Of a DNA stretch of 64,000 nucleotides, positions 19,253 through 28,068 are shown piece after piece. The position numbers were made by a program, and so were the translations under genes. The notes beneath the pieces are model-generated. The model did no database searches and was not told the DNA's origin. It worked only from the letters and a program-made list of their open reading frames with translations. The DNA lies in contig NZ_WKCB01000002.1 in the NCBI RefSeq assembly GCF_021606685.1, positions 1 through 64,000 on the forward strand, written 5' to 3'. Every line of letters starts with the position of its first letter. The first letter of the stretch is position 1. Origin of the DNA: Pseudomonas syringae. GTDB taxonomy: Bacteria > Pseudomonadota > Gammaproteobacteria > Pseudomonadales > Pseudomonadaceae.

Positions 19253-19340
19253 GTGGGAGGGGGCTTGCTCCCGATAGCGGTGTACCAGTCGCCAAAGCTC
19301 TTGCCTGACCCACTGCTATCGGGAGCAAGCCCCCTCCCAC
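19253..19340. repeat. REPIN, GTGGGAGGGGGCTTGCTCCC type
   Basis: Two inverted REP copies, GTGGGAGGGGGCTTGCTCCC at the left and its reverse complement at the right, separated by a short spacer. The type is typical of P. fluorescens-group genomes. Confidence 0.88.
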
Positions 19341-19426
19341 ATTGGATCTCGTACGGCATTTCCGAGCGCGAATTGGCCATTTCCTCGCAGTAAGTGCGAA
19401 AGATTTCCCGCTTGGCGCCAGAATTC

Positions 19427-19440
19427 GCAAGAAAATTCGC
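19427..19440. promoter_or_regulatory. Candidate KynR-associated motif upstream of kynB
   Basis: GCAAGAAAATTCGC lies 46 bp before the kynB ATG. It differs at two positions from GCACGAAAATTCTC, which lies 54 bp before kynU. Sharing by two kynurenine-pathway promoters suggests a common regulator, most simply the Lrp-type KynR; this is inference. Confidence 0.45.
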
Positions 19441-19486
19441 AGCCGGCCCTCGTATCATTCACCCCAGAACGAGTGAGAGCCTTGAA

Positions 19487-20137
19487 ATGAACCCAATAAA
19501 AACGTGGTGGGACATCAGCCCGCCCTTGAGCACGGCGACCCCGACCTGGCCGGGCGACACGCCGTTTCAGGAAGAGCGTGTGTGGCAGTTCGGCCCGGAG
19601 TGCCCGGTTAACGTGGGGCGCGTGACATTCTCGCCGCACACCGGCGCTCATGTGGATGCGCCGCTGCATTACAGCGCGGACGGCGCGCCGATCGGCGAGG
19701 TGTCGCTGGACGTGTACATGGGCGCGTGCCGCGTGCTGCATTGCCTGGACAGCGGCGCGCTGGTGCAGCCGCATCAACTGCAAGGCCGTGTGGATAACTT
19801 GCCCGAGCGGGTGCTGCTGCGTACTTATCCACAAGCGCCGTTGACTGAATGGGATTCAAATTTCACCGCGATCGCCCCGCAAACCATCGAGCTGCTCGCC
19901 AGCCTGGGCGTGCGCCTGATTGGTATCGACACCCCGTCCCTGGACCCGCAACAGTCCAAGACCATGGATTCTCACACCGCCGTGGCCCGCCATGGCATGG
20001 CGATTCTCGAAGGCATCGTGCTCGATGACGTACCGGAGGGCGACTATGAACTGATCGCGCTGCCGCTACGCTTTGCCAACCTCGACGCCAGCCCCGTCCG
20101 CGCCATTTTGCGCCCGCTCAAGGAGCCCACGCGATGA
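19487..20137 (+). CDS. kynB: Kynurenine formamidase (arylformamidase)
   Basis: KynB hydrolyses N-formyl-L-kynurenine to kynurenine and formate, the second step of tryptophan breakdown. The 216-residue protein belongs to the cyclase (metal-dependent) family. The zinc-binding signature [12 protein letters not shown] is near residues 51-62, and [10 protein letters not shown] and the catalytic-region motif [15 protein letters not shown] are present. The ATG at 19487 follows a weak GAGAGCC; a longer in-frame start lies in promoter DNA. The stop overlaps the kynA start (ATGA), so kynB and kynA are coupled. In P. aeruginosa kynB is instead linked to kynU. Confidence 0.95.
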   Translation: MNPIKTWWDISPPLSTATPTWPGDTPFQEERVWQFGPECPVNVGRVTFSPHTGAHVDAPLHYSADGAPIGEVSLDVYMGACRVLHCLDSGALVQPHQLQGRVDNLPERVLLRTYPQAPLTEWDSNFTAIAPQTIELLASLGVRLIGIDTPSLDPQQSKTMDSHTAVARHGMAILEGIVLDDVPEGDYELIALPLRFANLDASPVRAILRPLKEPTR

Positions 20138-20991
20138 GCCAGTGTCCTTTTTCTGCCGATTATCAGCCACCCGAAGAGTGGCATAACGCCGAGTTGAATT
20201 TTTCCGAGTCCATGAGCTATGGCGATTACCTGGACCTGGGTAAAGTCCTCAGCGCCCAGCACCCGCTGTCGCCGGACCACAACGAAATGCTCTTCATCAT
20301 CCAGCACCAGACGTCCGAGCTGTGGATGAAACTGATGCTCCACGAACTCAAGGCCGCCCGCGAACACGTGCGCCTGGGTGAGTTGCCGCCGGCGTTCAAG
20401 ATGCTGGCGCGGGTGTCGCGGATCTTTGATCAATTGGTGCACGCGTGGGCGGTGCTGGCCACCATGACACCGTCGGAGTACAAGTCGATCCGGCCGTTCC
20501 TGGGGCAGTCGTCGGGGTTCCAGTCGTTCCAGTACCGTGAGATTGAATTCATCCTCGGCAACAAAAGCGCGGCGCTGTTGCGGCCGCATGCGCATCGCCC
20601 GGAGCTGTTGAACGAGTTGAAAGTGGCGATTGCCACGCCGTCATTGTATGACGAGGCGATCAACCTGATGGCCAAGGCCGGCCTGACGATTGACCCGAAA
20701 CGCGCTGAGCGCGATCCGACGGCGCCCACGGTTCACGATGAATCCGTGGAGGCGGCGTGGCGCGAGGTGTATCGCGACCCGAGCCGTTACTGGGACTTGT
20801 ATCAGTTGGCCGAGAAGTTTATCGACCTGGAGGATTCATTCCGCCAGTGGCGCTTTCGGCATGTGACCACGGTGGAGCGAATCATCGGCTTCCAGCCAGG
20901 TACCGGTGGGACAGAAGGCGTGGGGTATTTGCGCAAGATGCTCGATACCGTGCTGTTCCCCGAGCTATGGCGAGTGCGTTCTACGCTCTAA
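20134..20991 (+). CDS. kynA: Tryptophan 2,3-dioxygenase
   Basis: KynA is the heme dioxygenase that opens the indole ring of L-tryptophan to give N-formylkynurenine. The 285-residue protein has the family features: [23 protein letters not shown] near 45-67, [23 protein letters not shown] near 115-137, and [22 protein letters not shown] near the C-terminus, with the proximal heme histidine in RFRHVTT. It overlaps kynB by 4 bp and is followed by a strong terminator, so kynBA is a two-gene operon. Confidence 0.96.
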   Translation: MSQCPFSADYQPPEEWHNAELNFSESMSYGDYLDLGKVLSAQHPLSPDHNEMLFIIQHQTSELWMKLMLHELKAAREHVRLGELPPAFKMLARVSRIFDQLVHAWAVLATMTPSEYKSIRPFLGQSSGFQSFQYREIEFILGNKSAALLRPHAHRPELLNELKVAIATPSLYDEAINLMAKAGLTIDPKRAERDPTAPTVHDESVEAAWREVYRDPSRYWDLYQLAEKFIDLEDSFRQWRFRHVTTVERIIGFQPGTGGTEGVGYLRKMLDTVLFPELWRVRSTL

Positions 20992-20993
20992 AC

Positions 20994-21021
20994 AAAAAGC
21001 CCCGGATTACCGGGGCTTTTT
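20994..21021 (+). terminator. Terminator after kynA
   Basis: AAAAAGCCCCGG pairs with CCGGGGCTTTTT around the loop ATTA, ending in a T run, 3 bp after the kynA stop. Confidence 0.93.
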
Positions 21022-21043
21022 CATGTGCAATGCAATCAAAAAT

Positions 21044-21131
21044 GTGGGAGCGGGCTTGCTCGCGAATGCGGTGAGTCAGCCAGCACATCCGGTGACTGAC
21101 ACTCCGTATTCGCGAGCAAGCCCGCTCCCAC
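21044..21131. repeat. REPIN, GTGGGAGCGGGCTTGCTCGC type
   Basis: Inverted REP pair (GTGGGAGCGGGCTTGCTCGC left, reverse complement right) between the convergent kynA and permease genes. Confidence 0.88.
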
Positions 21132-21136
21132 AGGGG

Positions 21137-22537
21137 TTACTGCGTCACGGCTACTTTCGCGTTTTTCATCCGCAACCGATACGCCACATAGATAACCGCC
21201 ACCCACACCGGCATCGCATACACCGACTCGCGAATGCCCGGGATCGCCAGCATCACGCTGATGATCATCAGCATGAACGCCAGGCACAGGTAGTTGCTGA
21301 ACGGGAACCAGAAGGTCTTGAACGACGGCGTTACGCCTTGCTCGCCCATGGCCTTGCGGAACTTGATATGGGTGATGCTGATCAGCGCCCAGTTGATCAT
21401 CAGCGAGGCAACCACCAGCGCAAACAGCAGCTCCAGGGCACTTTGCGGCGCCACGTAGTTGACCACCACGCACAGCATGGTCACCAACGCCGAAATCGCC
21501 AGGGCGCGCAGCGGCACGCCTTGTTTGTTGAGCTTCATCAGCGCCTTGGGCGCATCGCCTTGCTCGGCCAGGCCGAACAGCATGCGGCTGTTGCAGTACA
21601 CGCCGCTGTTGTACACCGACAGCGCCGCGGTCAGCACCACGAAGTTAAGGATGTGCGCGGCGGTATCGTTGCCGATCAGCGAGAAGATCTGCACAAACGG
21701 GCTGCCGCTGTAGGCATCGCCTGACGCGCCGAGGGTTTGCAGCAGTTGGTCCCATGGGTACAGCGACAGCAGCACGGTCAGGGCGCCGACGTAGAAAATC
21801 AGGATCCGGTACACCACCTGGTTGATTGCCTTGGGGATCACTTTGCGCGGCTCGCTGGCCTCGGCAGCGGTGATGCCCACCAGCTCCAGGCCACCGAACG
21901 AGAACATGATGAACGCCATGGACATCAACAGCCCCATGCCGCCATTCGGGAAGAACCCGCCGTGGCTCCACAGGTTGCTCACCGAGGCTTGCGGGCCGCC
22001 AGTGCCGCTGAACAGCAGGTAGCAGCCGAGCACGATCATGCCGACAATCGCCACCACTTTGATGATCGCAAACCAGAATTCGGCTTCACCGAAGAACTTC
22101 ACGTTCAAGGTGTTGATCAGGTTCACCGCGACAAAGAACACCAGCGCGCTGACCCACGTAGGGATCTCCGGCCACCAGAACTGGATGTACTTGCCCACGG
22201 CCGTCAGTTCGGCCATACCCACCAGCACGTAGAGCACCCAGTAGTTCCAGCCCGCCAGGAAGCCCGCGTAACCGCCCCAGTATTTGTGTGCGAAGTGGCT
22301 GAAGGAGCCGGCCACCGGCTCTTCGACGATCATCTCGCCGAGCTGGCGCATGATCAGGAACGCGATAAACCCGGCAATTGCGTAGCCGAGGATCATCGAC
22401 GGTCCCGCGGACTTGAGCACCCCGGCCGAGCCGAGGAACAACCCCGTGCCGATCGCCCCTCCCAAGGCGATCAGCTGAATATGCCGGTTCTTCAGGCCAC
22501 GCTTGAGGCCCACCGGGTTAACCATGTCATCCGCCAT
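21137..22537 (-). CDS. APC-family aromatic amino acid permease (AroP/PheP-like)
   Basis: This is an inner-membrane proton symporter of the amino acid transporter subfamily. The 466-residue protein has about 12 membrane helices. Signatures include LIALGGAIGTGLFLGSAGVL in helix 1, the conserved MRQLGEMIVEEPVAGSFSHFA, and AAEASEPRKVIPKAINQVVYRILIFY. The ATG at 22537 is preferred over the one at 22543 because AAGGG is then better spaced. It lies downstream of antABC on the same strand and convergent with kynBA. Tryptophan or another aromatic amino acid is the likely substrate by context; direct proof is absent. Confidence 0.88.
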   Translation of the reverse strand: MADDMVNPVGLKRGLKNRHIQLIALGGAIGTGLFLGSAGVLKSAGPSMILGYAIAGFIAFLIMRQLGEMIVEEPVAGSFSHFAHKYWGGYAGFLAGWNYWVLYVLVGMAELTAVGKYIQFWWPEIPTWVSALVFFVAVNLINTLNVKFFGEAEFWFAIIKVVAIVGMIVLGCYLLFSGTGGPQASVSNLWSHGGFFPNGGMGLLMSMAFIMFSFGGLELVGITAAEASEPRKVIPKAINQVVYRILIFYVGALTVLLSLYPWDQLLQTLGASGDAYSGSPFVQIFSLIGNDTAAHILNFVVLTAALSVYNSGVYCNSRMLFGLAEQGDAPKALMKLNKQGVPLRALAISALVTMLCVVVNYVAPQSALELLFALVVASLMINWALISITHIKFRKAMGEQGVTPSFKTFWFPFSNYLCLAFMLMIISVMLAIPGIRESVYAMPVWVAVIYVAYRLRMKNAKVAVTQ

Positions 22538-22611
22538 TAACATTCCCTTCTACTTTTGTATTTCTCAGGGTTGATTGCACGCCGCACCCGCCCCCCAGAA
22601 CTGCTGAGGTG

Positions 22612-23619
22612 TCAGATATTACTCTGCGTAAACTTTTCGTAATACAGCTGAACGCCATCAAGTGCCTGATCCGCCAGCCATTGCTGGATGGATTCGACCA
22701 TCGGAGGGGGGCCGCACACGTACATATCCGCCGATTGATCGCGCAATTCGGCCAAGTCGAAATGCTCGGTGAGGTAGCCGCGCTTGCCGGGCCACTCGGG
22801 TGATGGGTTGCTGAGGACCTCGGTGTAGCGAAAATTGGGTATGTTCGACGCGTACCCATTGATGCGTTGTGCTTCGCACAGGTCCTCGGCATTGCGTACG
22901 CCATAGTACAAGTGCACCGGCTGGTCGCAGCCGTTGGCGGCCAGTTCATCGAGCATCCCCAGCAAGGCCGACAACCCGGTGCCGCCTGCCACCAGCACCA
23001 GCGGCTGGGTGACATGGCGCAGATAAAACGCACCCAAGGGCGCCTCCATCAGCACTTCATCACCGACCTGGCAGCGCTCGCGCAGGTAGTTGCTCATCAC
23101 CCCGTCGGGCAGCAGGCGCACCAGAAACTGCAATTGATTGCCCGGCCGATTGGCGAAGGAGTACGAGCGCCAGCTGTCGGTGCCGGGCACCGCCAGCCTT
23201 GCGTATTGGCCGGGCAGAAAATCCAGCGGCTCATCCAGCTGCACCAGCAAGGTGGCCGTGCTGCTCGAAACTTGCTGCACCTCGCTCACCGTGCCGCGCA
23301 CCTGCACCGGGCCCGGCGCATTGCACAGGCTTGAATCAAAGTCGAAGTAGAACGCGGCGTCGGACTGCACCCGGGTCTGGCAACTGAGCATCTTGCGCTG
23401 TTGCAGGTCGAGGCTGGAGAGGGCTTCCTCATCCACATAATCCTGGGTGTAATCGCCGGATTCGCAGCGGCCCTGGCAGGTGCCGCACACGCCTTCGCGG
23501 CAATCCAAAGGGATCTTGATGCCATTGCGCAGGGCCGCATCCAGCAGGATTTCATTGGCGCCCACTGGGAAAAACAGGGTCTTGCCGTCGGCAAAACTCA
23601 GGGCCACTTTGTGATTCAT
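22612..23619 (-). CDS. antC: Anthranilate 1,2-dioxygenase reductase component
   Basis: AntC passes electrons from NADH through FAD and a plant-type [2Fe-2S] cluster to the AntAB oxygenase. The 335-residue protein has cluster ligands Cys40, Cys45, Cys48 and Cys80 (CREGVCGTC and MLSC). An FAD domain (RSYSFANRPGNQLQFLVR) and an NAD-binding domain (LVLVAGGTGLSALLGML, YVCGPPPMVE) follow. The ATG at 23619 has GGTGGAG upstream. It is the third gene of antABC but is separated from antB by 228 bp containing a REPIN. The close benzoate dioxygenase reductase BenC is excluded by the antR/antA/antB context. Confidence 0.93.
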   Translation of the reverse strand: MNHKVALSFADGKTLFFPVGANEILLDAALRNGIKIPLDCREGVCGTCQGRCESGDYTQDYVDEEALSSLDLQQRKMLSCQTRVQSDAAFYFDFDSSLCNAPGPVQVRGTVSEVQQVSSSTATLLVQLDEPLDFLPGQYARLAVPGTDSWRSYSFANRPGNQLQFLVRLLPDGVMSNYLRERCQVGDEVLMEAPLGAFYLRHVTQPLVLVAGGTGLSALLGMLDELAANGCDQPVHLYYGVRNAEDLCEAQRINGYASNIPNFRYTEVLSNPSPEWPGKRGYLTEHFDLAELRDQSADMYVCGPPPMVESIQQWLADQALDGVQLYYEKFTQSNI

Positions 23620-23661
23620 TTTTTGTACTCCACCTGTTTTTTTGTGGTGAATGGGCTTCTT

Positions 23662-23792
23662 GTGGCGAGCGGGCTTGCCCGCGTTGGGGCGCGAAGCGGC
23701 CCTTGGCCCAGGCACCGCGTTCTGCCAGCAAAGAATGCGCAGGCTTTTTTGGGTCTGCTCCGCAGACCAACGCGGGCAAGCCCGCTCGCCAC
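23662..23792. repeat. REPIN between antB and antC
   Basis: REP doublet of the GTGGCGAGCGGGCTTGCCCG type, with a degenerate extra half-copy to about 23822. It lies inside the antABC operon, in the antB-antC gap. Confidence 0.87.
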
Positions 23793-23847
23793 AACAAGCT
23801 CGTTTGCCACAACAAGCCCGCCAGGCCAGTCGGCACAAAGCGCTTAT

Positions 23848-24342
23848 TCAAAGGTGATAGAAATCCAGCACCGAGTTGATGGTGTCGTTGAGCAGCAAGG
23901 CGTGCTTGCGCGTGATCAGCCAGCTGTCGCCGTGGGGTTTGAGGCGGTAAGTGGCAGGCCCGTAGAACTGCTCCGACGTGGCCAGGCGATAGAACAGCGT
24001 GTGCCAGTTCAGCCGTACCTCCAGCGTGCCGTCCGCCTGCTCGGCGATGCGCACGTTGTTGATCAGGTGCAAGGTGCGCGGCATCGGCGTGGCCGACGCC
24101 GCCTTGCCGGTGCGCAGGCGGAACACGCGGTCTTCCAGGCCCGAGCGGTTGGCGTAGTAGATCAGCGACATCTCGCGCTTGGGGTCGCGGGTGTACACGT
24201 GTTCGGAGTCCCATTGCGGCAGGTGAAATTCACTCTGCGGGTCGAACAGCTGCACATAGGCGTCCCAATCCTGGGCGTCGCACAGCTCCGATTTACGGTA
24301 GAAAAACTGCTCGATCCGGTACTGCAATTGCGCATTCATCAT
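23848..24342 (-). CDS. antB: Anthranilate 1,2-dioxygenase small subunit
   Basis: AntB is the beta subunit of the anthranilate dioxygenase hexamer and has a structural role. The 164-residue protein has the SnoaL-like fold typical of ring-hydroxylating dioxygenase beta subunits (IEQFFYRKSELCDAQDWDAYVQLF, ending in SWLITRKHALLLNDTINSVLDFYHL). Its start overlaps the antA stop by 4 bp (ATGA), so it is translationally coupled to antA. Confidence 0.93.
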   Translation of the reverse strand: MMNAQLQYRIEQFFYRKSELCDAQDWDAYVQLFDPQSEFHLPQWDSEHVYTRDPKREMSLIYYANRSGLEDRVFRLRTGKAASATPMPRTLHLINNVRIAEQADGTLEVRLNWHTLFYRLATSEQFYGPATYRLKPHGDSWLITRKHALLLNDTINSVLDFYHL

Positions 24343-25730
24343 TCCACCTCCCGCAGTTTCAGCGCTTGCTGGTCGAGGCCTTTGAGCAAAAATTGCTGCC
24401 AGTTCCGGTGCTGGTTGACGTACAGGCCCTCGTGGGTGAATTCGGTGCCGGTCATGGCCGGTTGGATGCCGATGGCCTCGCTGTTGGGCGTGGGCCCGGT
24501 CTCCCAGCGATGGCTGCCGCGTGAGATGTCGCTCCAGCGTTCAAGCCTGCCCTGGAAACCGCGCTGGGCTTCGCGGAACTCCACCAGGTCATCCGGCGTG
24601 CCCATGCCGGACACGTTGAAGAAATCCTCGAACTGGCGGATGCGGTTTTCACGGTCGGCGTCGGACTCGTTTTTCACCCCCAGGCATTGGCTGATGATCT
24701 CGGTCTTGTTCCACGCCACCGGGCGGATGATGCGCAGCTGCGAGCTGATCTGGTCGAGGAAGAACAGGCTCGGGTAGATATTCAAGTTGCGCAGGCGGTG
24801 CATCATCCATTCGGCCTTCGGCTGGCCGTGCTCCTCCACCAGGCGCGGCATGATGGTGGCGTAGCCGGAGCGTACGCTGGGGTTGGGCATGTCACTGAAC
24901 AACAGGCTGTGGCCGTTGTTGAAGGCGAACCAGCCGTCATCGGTATTCGCGTCGCCGGCGCCGAGCTTGCTGTAGTCCAGGGTGCTGCCGGCGCCGGTAC
25001 CGTTTTCGGTATTTACTTGCTGGCGATGCTGCACCGTGGCCACGTAGTTGTAGTGCACGGTGCTGACGTGATAACCGTCCAGGCCGTTTTCATTCTGCAG
25101 CTTCCAGTTGCCGTCGTAGGTGTAGGCGGATTTGCCTGGCAGCACTTCCAGCTCGCCGGTGGCGGACTGCGCGACCATCATGTCGAAGAACACTGTGGCG
25201 TCGCCGAGGAAGTCTTCCAGGCTGTTGGTGCCCTTCACATCCAGGCTGATGAAAACGAAGCCCTTGTAGCTTTCGATGCGCGCCTTTTTCAGGCCGCGGG
25301 TGGCCTTGTCGAAACCTTCCGGGTATTCCCCCGGCGCCTTGACCTTCACCAGGCGGCCATCGCTCTTGTAGCACCAGGCGTGGAACGGGCAGGTGAAGGT
25401 CGACTGGTTGCCCTTGCCGACACGGGTGAGGGTGGTGCCGCGATGCTGGCAAGCGTTGATCAGCGCATTGAGCTGGCCCTCGCCGTCGCGGGTGATGATC
25501 ATCGGCTGGCGCCCGGCGCGCATCGTCACGAAGTCGTGGTTATTGGCCAGCTCGCTTTCGTGGCAGGCGTAGATCCAGTTCTTTTCGAAGATCAGCTCCA
25601 TCTCCAGATCGAACAGTTGCGGCTCGGTGAACATGTCGCGGGCGATACGGAACACTGCGTCTGCCGGGCGAAAATCCAGGCAGCTTTCGATAAAACTTTT
25701 CCACTGCTCGACGCTTCTTGCACCACTCAT
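24339..25730 (-). CDS. antA: Anthranilate 1,2-dioxygenase large subunit
   Basis: AntA is the catalytic subunit that dihydroxylates anthranilate; the product collapses to catechol, CO2 and ammonia. The 463-residue protein has a Rieske cluster with Cys94, His96, Cys114 and His117 (CQHRG and CPFHAW). The mononuclear iron region follows in ENGLDGYHVSTVHYNY. The ATG at 25730 gives the usual family length; a start at 25769 would add 13 residues without a ribosome binding site. AAAGG precedes 25730. It is first in antABC and divergent from antR, the likely activator. Confidence 0.95.
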   Translation of the reverse strand: MSGARSVEQWKSFIESCLDFRPADAVFRIARDMFTEPQLFDLEMELIFEKNWIYACHESELANNHDFVTMRAGRQPMIITRDGEGQLNALINACQHRGTTLTRVGKGNQSTFTCPFHAWCYKSDGRLVKVKAPGEYPEGFDKATRGLKKARIESYKGFVFISLDVKGTNSLEDFLGDATVFFDMMVAQSATGELEVLPGKSAYTYDGNWKLQNENGLDGYHVSTVHYNYVATVQHRQQVNTENGTGAGSTLDYSKLGAGDANTDDGWFAFNNGHSLLFSDMPNPSVRSGYATIMPRLVEEHGQPKAEWMMHRLRNLNIYPSLFFLDQISSQLRIIRPVAWNKTEIISQCLGVKNESDADRENRIRQFEDFFNVSGMGTPDDLVEFREAQRGFQGRLERWSDISRGSHRWETGPTPNSEAIGIQPAMTGTEFTHEGLYVNQHRNWQQFLLKGLDQQALKLREVE

Positions 25731-26041
25731 GGGAGGCACCTTTTGATAATGGCTGAACACGTCGGCCATTAAGCGGCGGTGGCGAGGCGGGGGGCTATCC
25801 GGTTAATGCGTGAAGATGGGCCGCAAAATTGGGCAGCAAATACCCAACCCGGTGCAGAGCGGTGACGCGATGCGCTACTGTCTGGCGGCGCAAACGGGGT
25901 AAAAACCCGCGATTTATCCACTTAGTCGACGGTTGTTATCCACCCAGTGGCCATATCGCCGGCGTGGCGCATTACTTGCTATCGAACCATGACGACGCGC
26001 CGTCAGAGCGCGCAAACGCCTAACCGCCGTGGGTGCACCCG
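25731..26041. promoter_or_regulatory. antA-antR divergent promoter region
   Basis: This 311-bp intergenic region separates the divergent antA and antR genes. The sequence TTATCCAC occurs twice in direct orientation, at 25914-25921 and 25936-25943, exactly 22 bp apart, each followed by NNAG. Two-turn direct repeats are the usual layout of AraC/XylS operators, so these are candidate AntR half sites. No other gene is visible here. Confidence 0.5.
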
Positions 26042-27022
26042 ATGAGCAGCCAAACGATTCAACGCTTCGACCTGGAGGGCGCCCGTAGCTGGATGTCCGG
26101 CATCTGCGGGCCGCACCGCCTGGCCACGGCCACGCCTGAGCGCCTGCGTTTTCACCACAGCGCCAACGTGTTCAAGTCCCGCGCCACGACCCTGGGCGTG
26201 ATTGAGTACGGCACTGACGTGACCATCGACATCGAAGACGCCGAGCATTTCAGCAGCTACAGCCTGAGCCTGCCGCTGGTCGGCGAACAAGAGCTGAGCA
26301 GGAACGGCGAGCGCCTGAGTTCCAACCGTGACCAAGGCGTAATCATCTCGCCCAATGAGCATCAGGTGCTGGCGATTTCCGGCGACTGCCGAAAACTGCA
26401 GGTAGTGATCACGCGCGCGGCGATGAGTGAGTCGCTGGAAGGCCTGCTGCAACGGCCGATTGACGCACCGCTGCGCTTTGAGTCGGTGATGGACGCGGTG
26501 GACGGCGCTGCAGCGTCATGGTGGCGCATGGCGCGTTACTTCATTGCGGAGCTGGAGCACGGCAGCGAGCTGTATGAGCAGGCCGCCTTTACCCGCGACC
26601 TGGAAAGCTCGCTGATCAAGGGCCTGATCCTCGCCCAGCCGAACAACTATTCAGAAGAATTGCGCGCTGTGCTCGGCGTGAAGCTGCCGCACTATCTGCT
26701 CCGTGCGCGGCAGTATATCCACGACAACGCCCGCGAAGCCGTGCACCTGGAAGACCTGGAAGCCGCCACCGGTGTGTCGCGGTTCAAGCTGTTCGATGCG
26801 TTTCGCAAATACTTCGCGCTGTCGCCCATGGCCTACCTCAAGAAGTACCGGTTGGGTGGCGTGCGTCAGGAAATTCTCGAGCACGGTTCAATCCGCACCA
26901 TCTCCGAGATCGCCCTGGGCTGGGGCTTTACGCACTTGGGGCGGTTCTCGGCGGAGTATCGAAAACTCTTTGATGAGTCCCCCAGCCAAACCTTGCAGCG
27001 CAAGCGCCTGCGCAGTCTCTGA
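26042..27022 (+). CDS. antR: AraC/XylS-family activator of anthranilate degradation
   Basis: AntR activates antABC when anthranilate is present. The 326-residue protein has an N-terminal AraC-binding-like domain (AEHFSSYSLSLPLVGEQEL) and a C-terminal pair of helix-turn-helices (VHLEDLEAATGVSRFKLFDAFRKYFALSPMAYLKKYRL and ISEIALGWGFTHLGRFSAEYRKLFDESPSQTL), typical of XylS-like activators. I chose ATG 26042; a GTG at 26033 in the same frame is possible. Neither has a strong ribosome binding site, which may matter because P. aeruginosa antR is subject to iron-linked post-transcriptional control. Confidence 0.92.
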   Translation: MSSQTIQRFDLEGARSWMSGICGPHRLATATPERLRFHHSANVFKSRATTLGVIEYGTDVTIDIEDAEHFSSYSLSLPLVGEQELSRNGERLSSNRDQGVIISPNEHQVLAISGDCRKLQVVITRAAMSESLEGLLQRPIDAPLRFESVMDAVDGAAASWWRMARYFIAELEHGSELYEQAAFTRDLESSLIKGLILAQPNNYSEELRAVLGVKLPHYLLRARQYIHDNAREAVHLEDLEAATGVSRFKLFDAFRKYFALSPMAYLKKYRLGGVRQEILEHGSIRTISEIALGWGFTHLGRFSAEYRKLFDESPSQTLQRKRLRSL

Positions 27023-27041
27023 ACCTGATGACGATCCAAAT

Positions 27042-27129
27042 GTGGGAGCGGGCTTGCTCGCGAATGCGGGGGGCCAGTCGTCGGAGGTACTGGCTGATAC
27101 ACCGCATTCGCGAACAAGCCCGCTCCCAC
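27042..27129. repeat. REPIN, GTGGGAGCGGGCTTGCTCGC type
   Basis: Inverted REP pair between the convergent antR and catR genes; the right arm carries one change (GCGAACAAGC). Confidence 0.88.
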
Positions 27130-27155
27130 ATTCGTCTTGTGGTGTTTGGGAGGTC

Positions 27156-28031
27156 TCAGATCAGCTCTTCGACCAACTGCAAACAATGACTCAGCCCGGG
27201 CGACTGATCATTCACCCGCCGACTCAGAATGATCGGCGAAGTCGCAGTAGCCTCCAGCACCGGCGTATAGCCGATATCCGCACGATGCAACACCTGCACC
27301 GAGGCCGGCACCAGCGTCACCCCCATCCCGGCGCCAACCAGGCCGATGGCGGTCTGCAACTCGTTGGTCCACTGCGCCACCTTGAGGCTCAAGCCGTGGG
27401 CGTCGAACAGCGCGATCACATGGTCGGCATAGCTGGGGCGCGGGTTGCCGGGGTAGAGCACGAACGGTTCGGCGGCCAGTTGCGCAAGGGTGGCGGGGGC
27501 CTCGAGCAACGGGTGACCGGCGGGCAGCACGGCCACCAGTCGGTCTTCCACCAGCACGCGCTGGACAATCGCCGGATCGTCGATGCGAATGCGCCCGAAA
27601 CCCACATCAATGCGCCCGGCCTTGAGCGCTTCGACCTGCTGCAAGGTGGTCATTTCCGACAGCCCCAACTCCAGCTCCAGGGTGTCATGGTTGCGCAGCC
27701 GCCGGATCAGCTCCGGCAGCACGCCGTACAGGGTCGACGGCGCAAAGCCGATGCCCAGCCAGGTCTTTTCACCCTGGCCAATCCGGCGGGTGCTGTCGCA
27801 GACCTTGTTCAGCTGCTCGAGCAGCACATTGGCGTGCTCAAAGAAAAACCGCCCAGCCTCGGTCAACCGCAACGGGCGGCCACGCTCCAGCAGAATCACC
27901 CCCAGCTCATCCTCCAATTGCTGGATCTGCCGGCTCAACGGTGGCTGGGCAATGTGCAGGCGTTCGGCGGCACGGGTGAAGTTGAGGGTTTCCCCCAACA
28001 CCTGGAAATAGCGCAGATGACGCAGTTCCAT
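27156..28031 (-). CDS. catR: LysR-family activator of catBCA
   Basis: CatR activates the catechol ortho-cleavage genes in response to cis,cis-muconate. The 291-residue protein begins MELRHLRYFQVLGETLNFTRAAERLHIAQPPLSRQI in pieces that match the CatR/BenM branch of LysR regulators, and the effector domain is full length. The ATG at 28031 follows AAAGGAG. It is divergent from catB with a 114-bp gap holding two dyads. Gene position (catR divergent from catBCA) matches P. putida. Confidence 0.94.
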   Translation of the reverse strand: MELRHLRYFQVLGETLNFTRAAERLHIAQPPLSRQIQQLEDELGVILLERGRPLRLTEAGRFFFEHANVLLEQLNKVCDSTRRIGQGEKTWLGIGFAPSTLYGVLPELIRRLRNHDTLELELGLSEMTTLQQVEALKAGRIDVGFGRIRIDDPAIVQRVLVEDRLVAVLPAGHPLLEAPATLAQLAAEPFVLYPGNPRPSYADHVIALFDAHGLSLKVAQWTNELQTAIGLVGAGMGVTLVPASVQVLHRADIGYTPVLEATATSPIILSRRVNDQSPGLSHCLQLVEELI

Positions 28032-28044
28032 AACGGCTCCTTTC

Positions 28045-28059
28045 ATACCTTGAGGGTAT
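28045..28059. promoter_or_regulatory. Candidate CatR recognition site (RBS-type dyad)
   Basis: ATACC-TTGAG-GGTAT is a perfect interrupted dyad with the LysR T-N11-A core (T28046, A28058). It lies 14 bp before catR and about 94 bp centre-to-start from catB, where CatR's primary (recognition) site is expected. Confidence 0.62.
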
Positions 28060-28068
28060 TGCGTGAGA

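Larger units (their letters stand above)
19124..19486. other. Intergenic region: REPIN and kynB promoter
   Basis: This 363-bp gap between the divergent cupin and kynB genes holds a REPIN (19253-19340) and about 145 bp of kynB upstream DNA. The latter contains GCAAGAAAATTCGC (19427-19440), a near copy of a motif upstream of kynU. No small ORF with a convincing ribosome binding site was seen. Confidence 0.6.

Noticed and set aside
22612..23619. Benzoate dioxygenase reductase (BenC)
   Set aside because: Very similar protein family, but antA, antB and antR are adjacent and no benA/benB/benD genes are present.
25914..25943. DnaA-box pair as part of a replication origin
   Set aside because: Only two near-matches (last base differs), no dnaA/dnaN genes, no AT-rich unwinding element; an operator is more likely.
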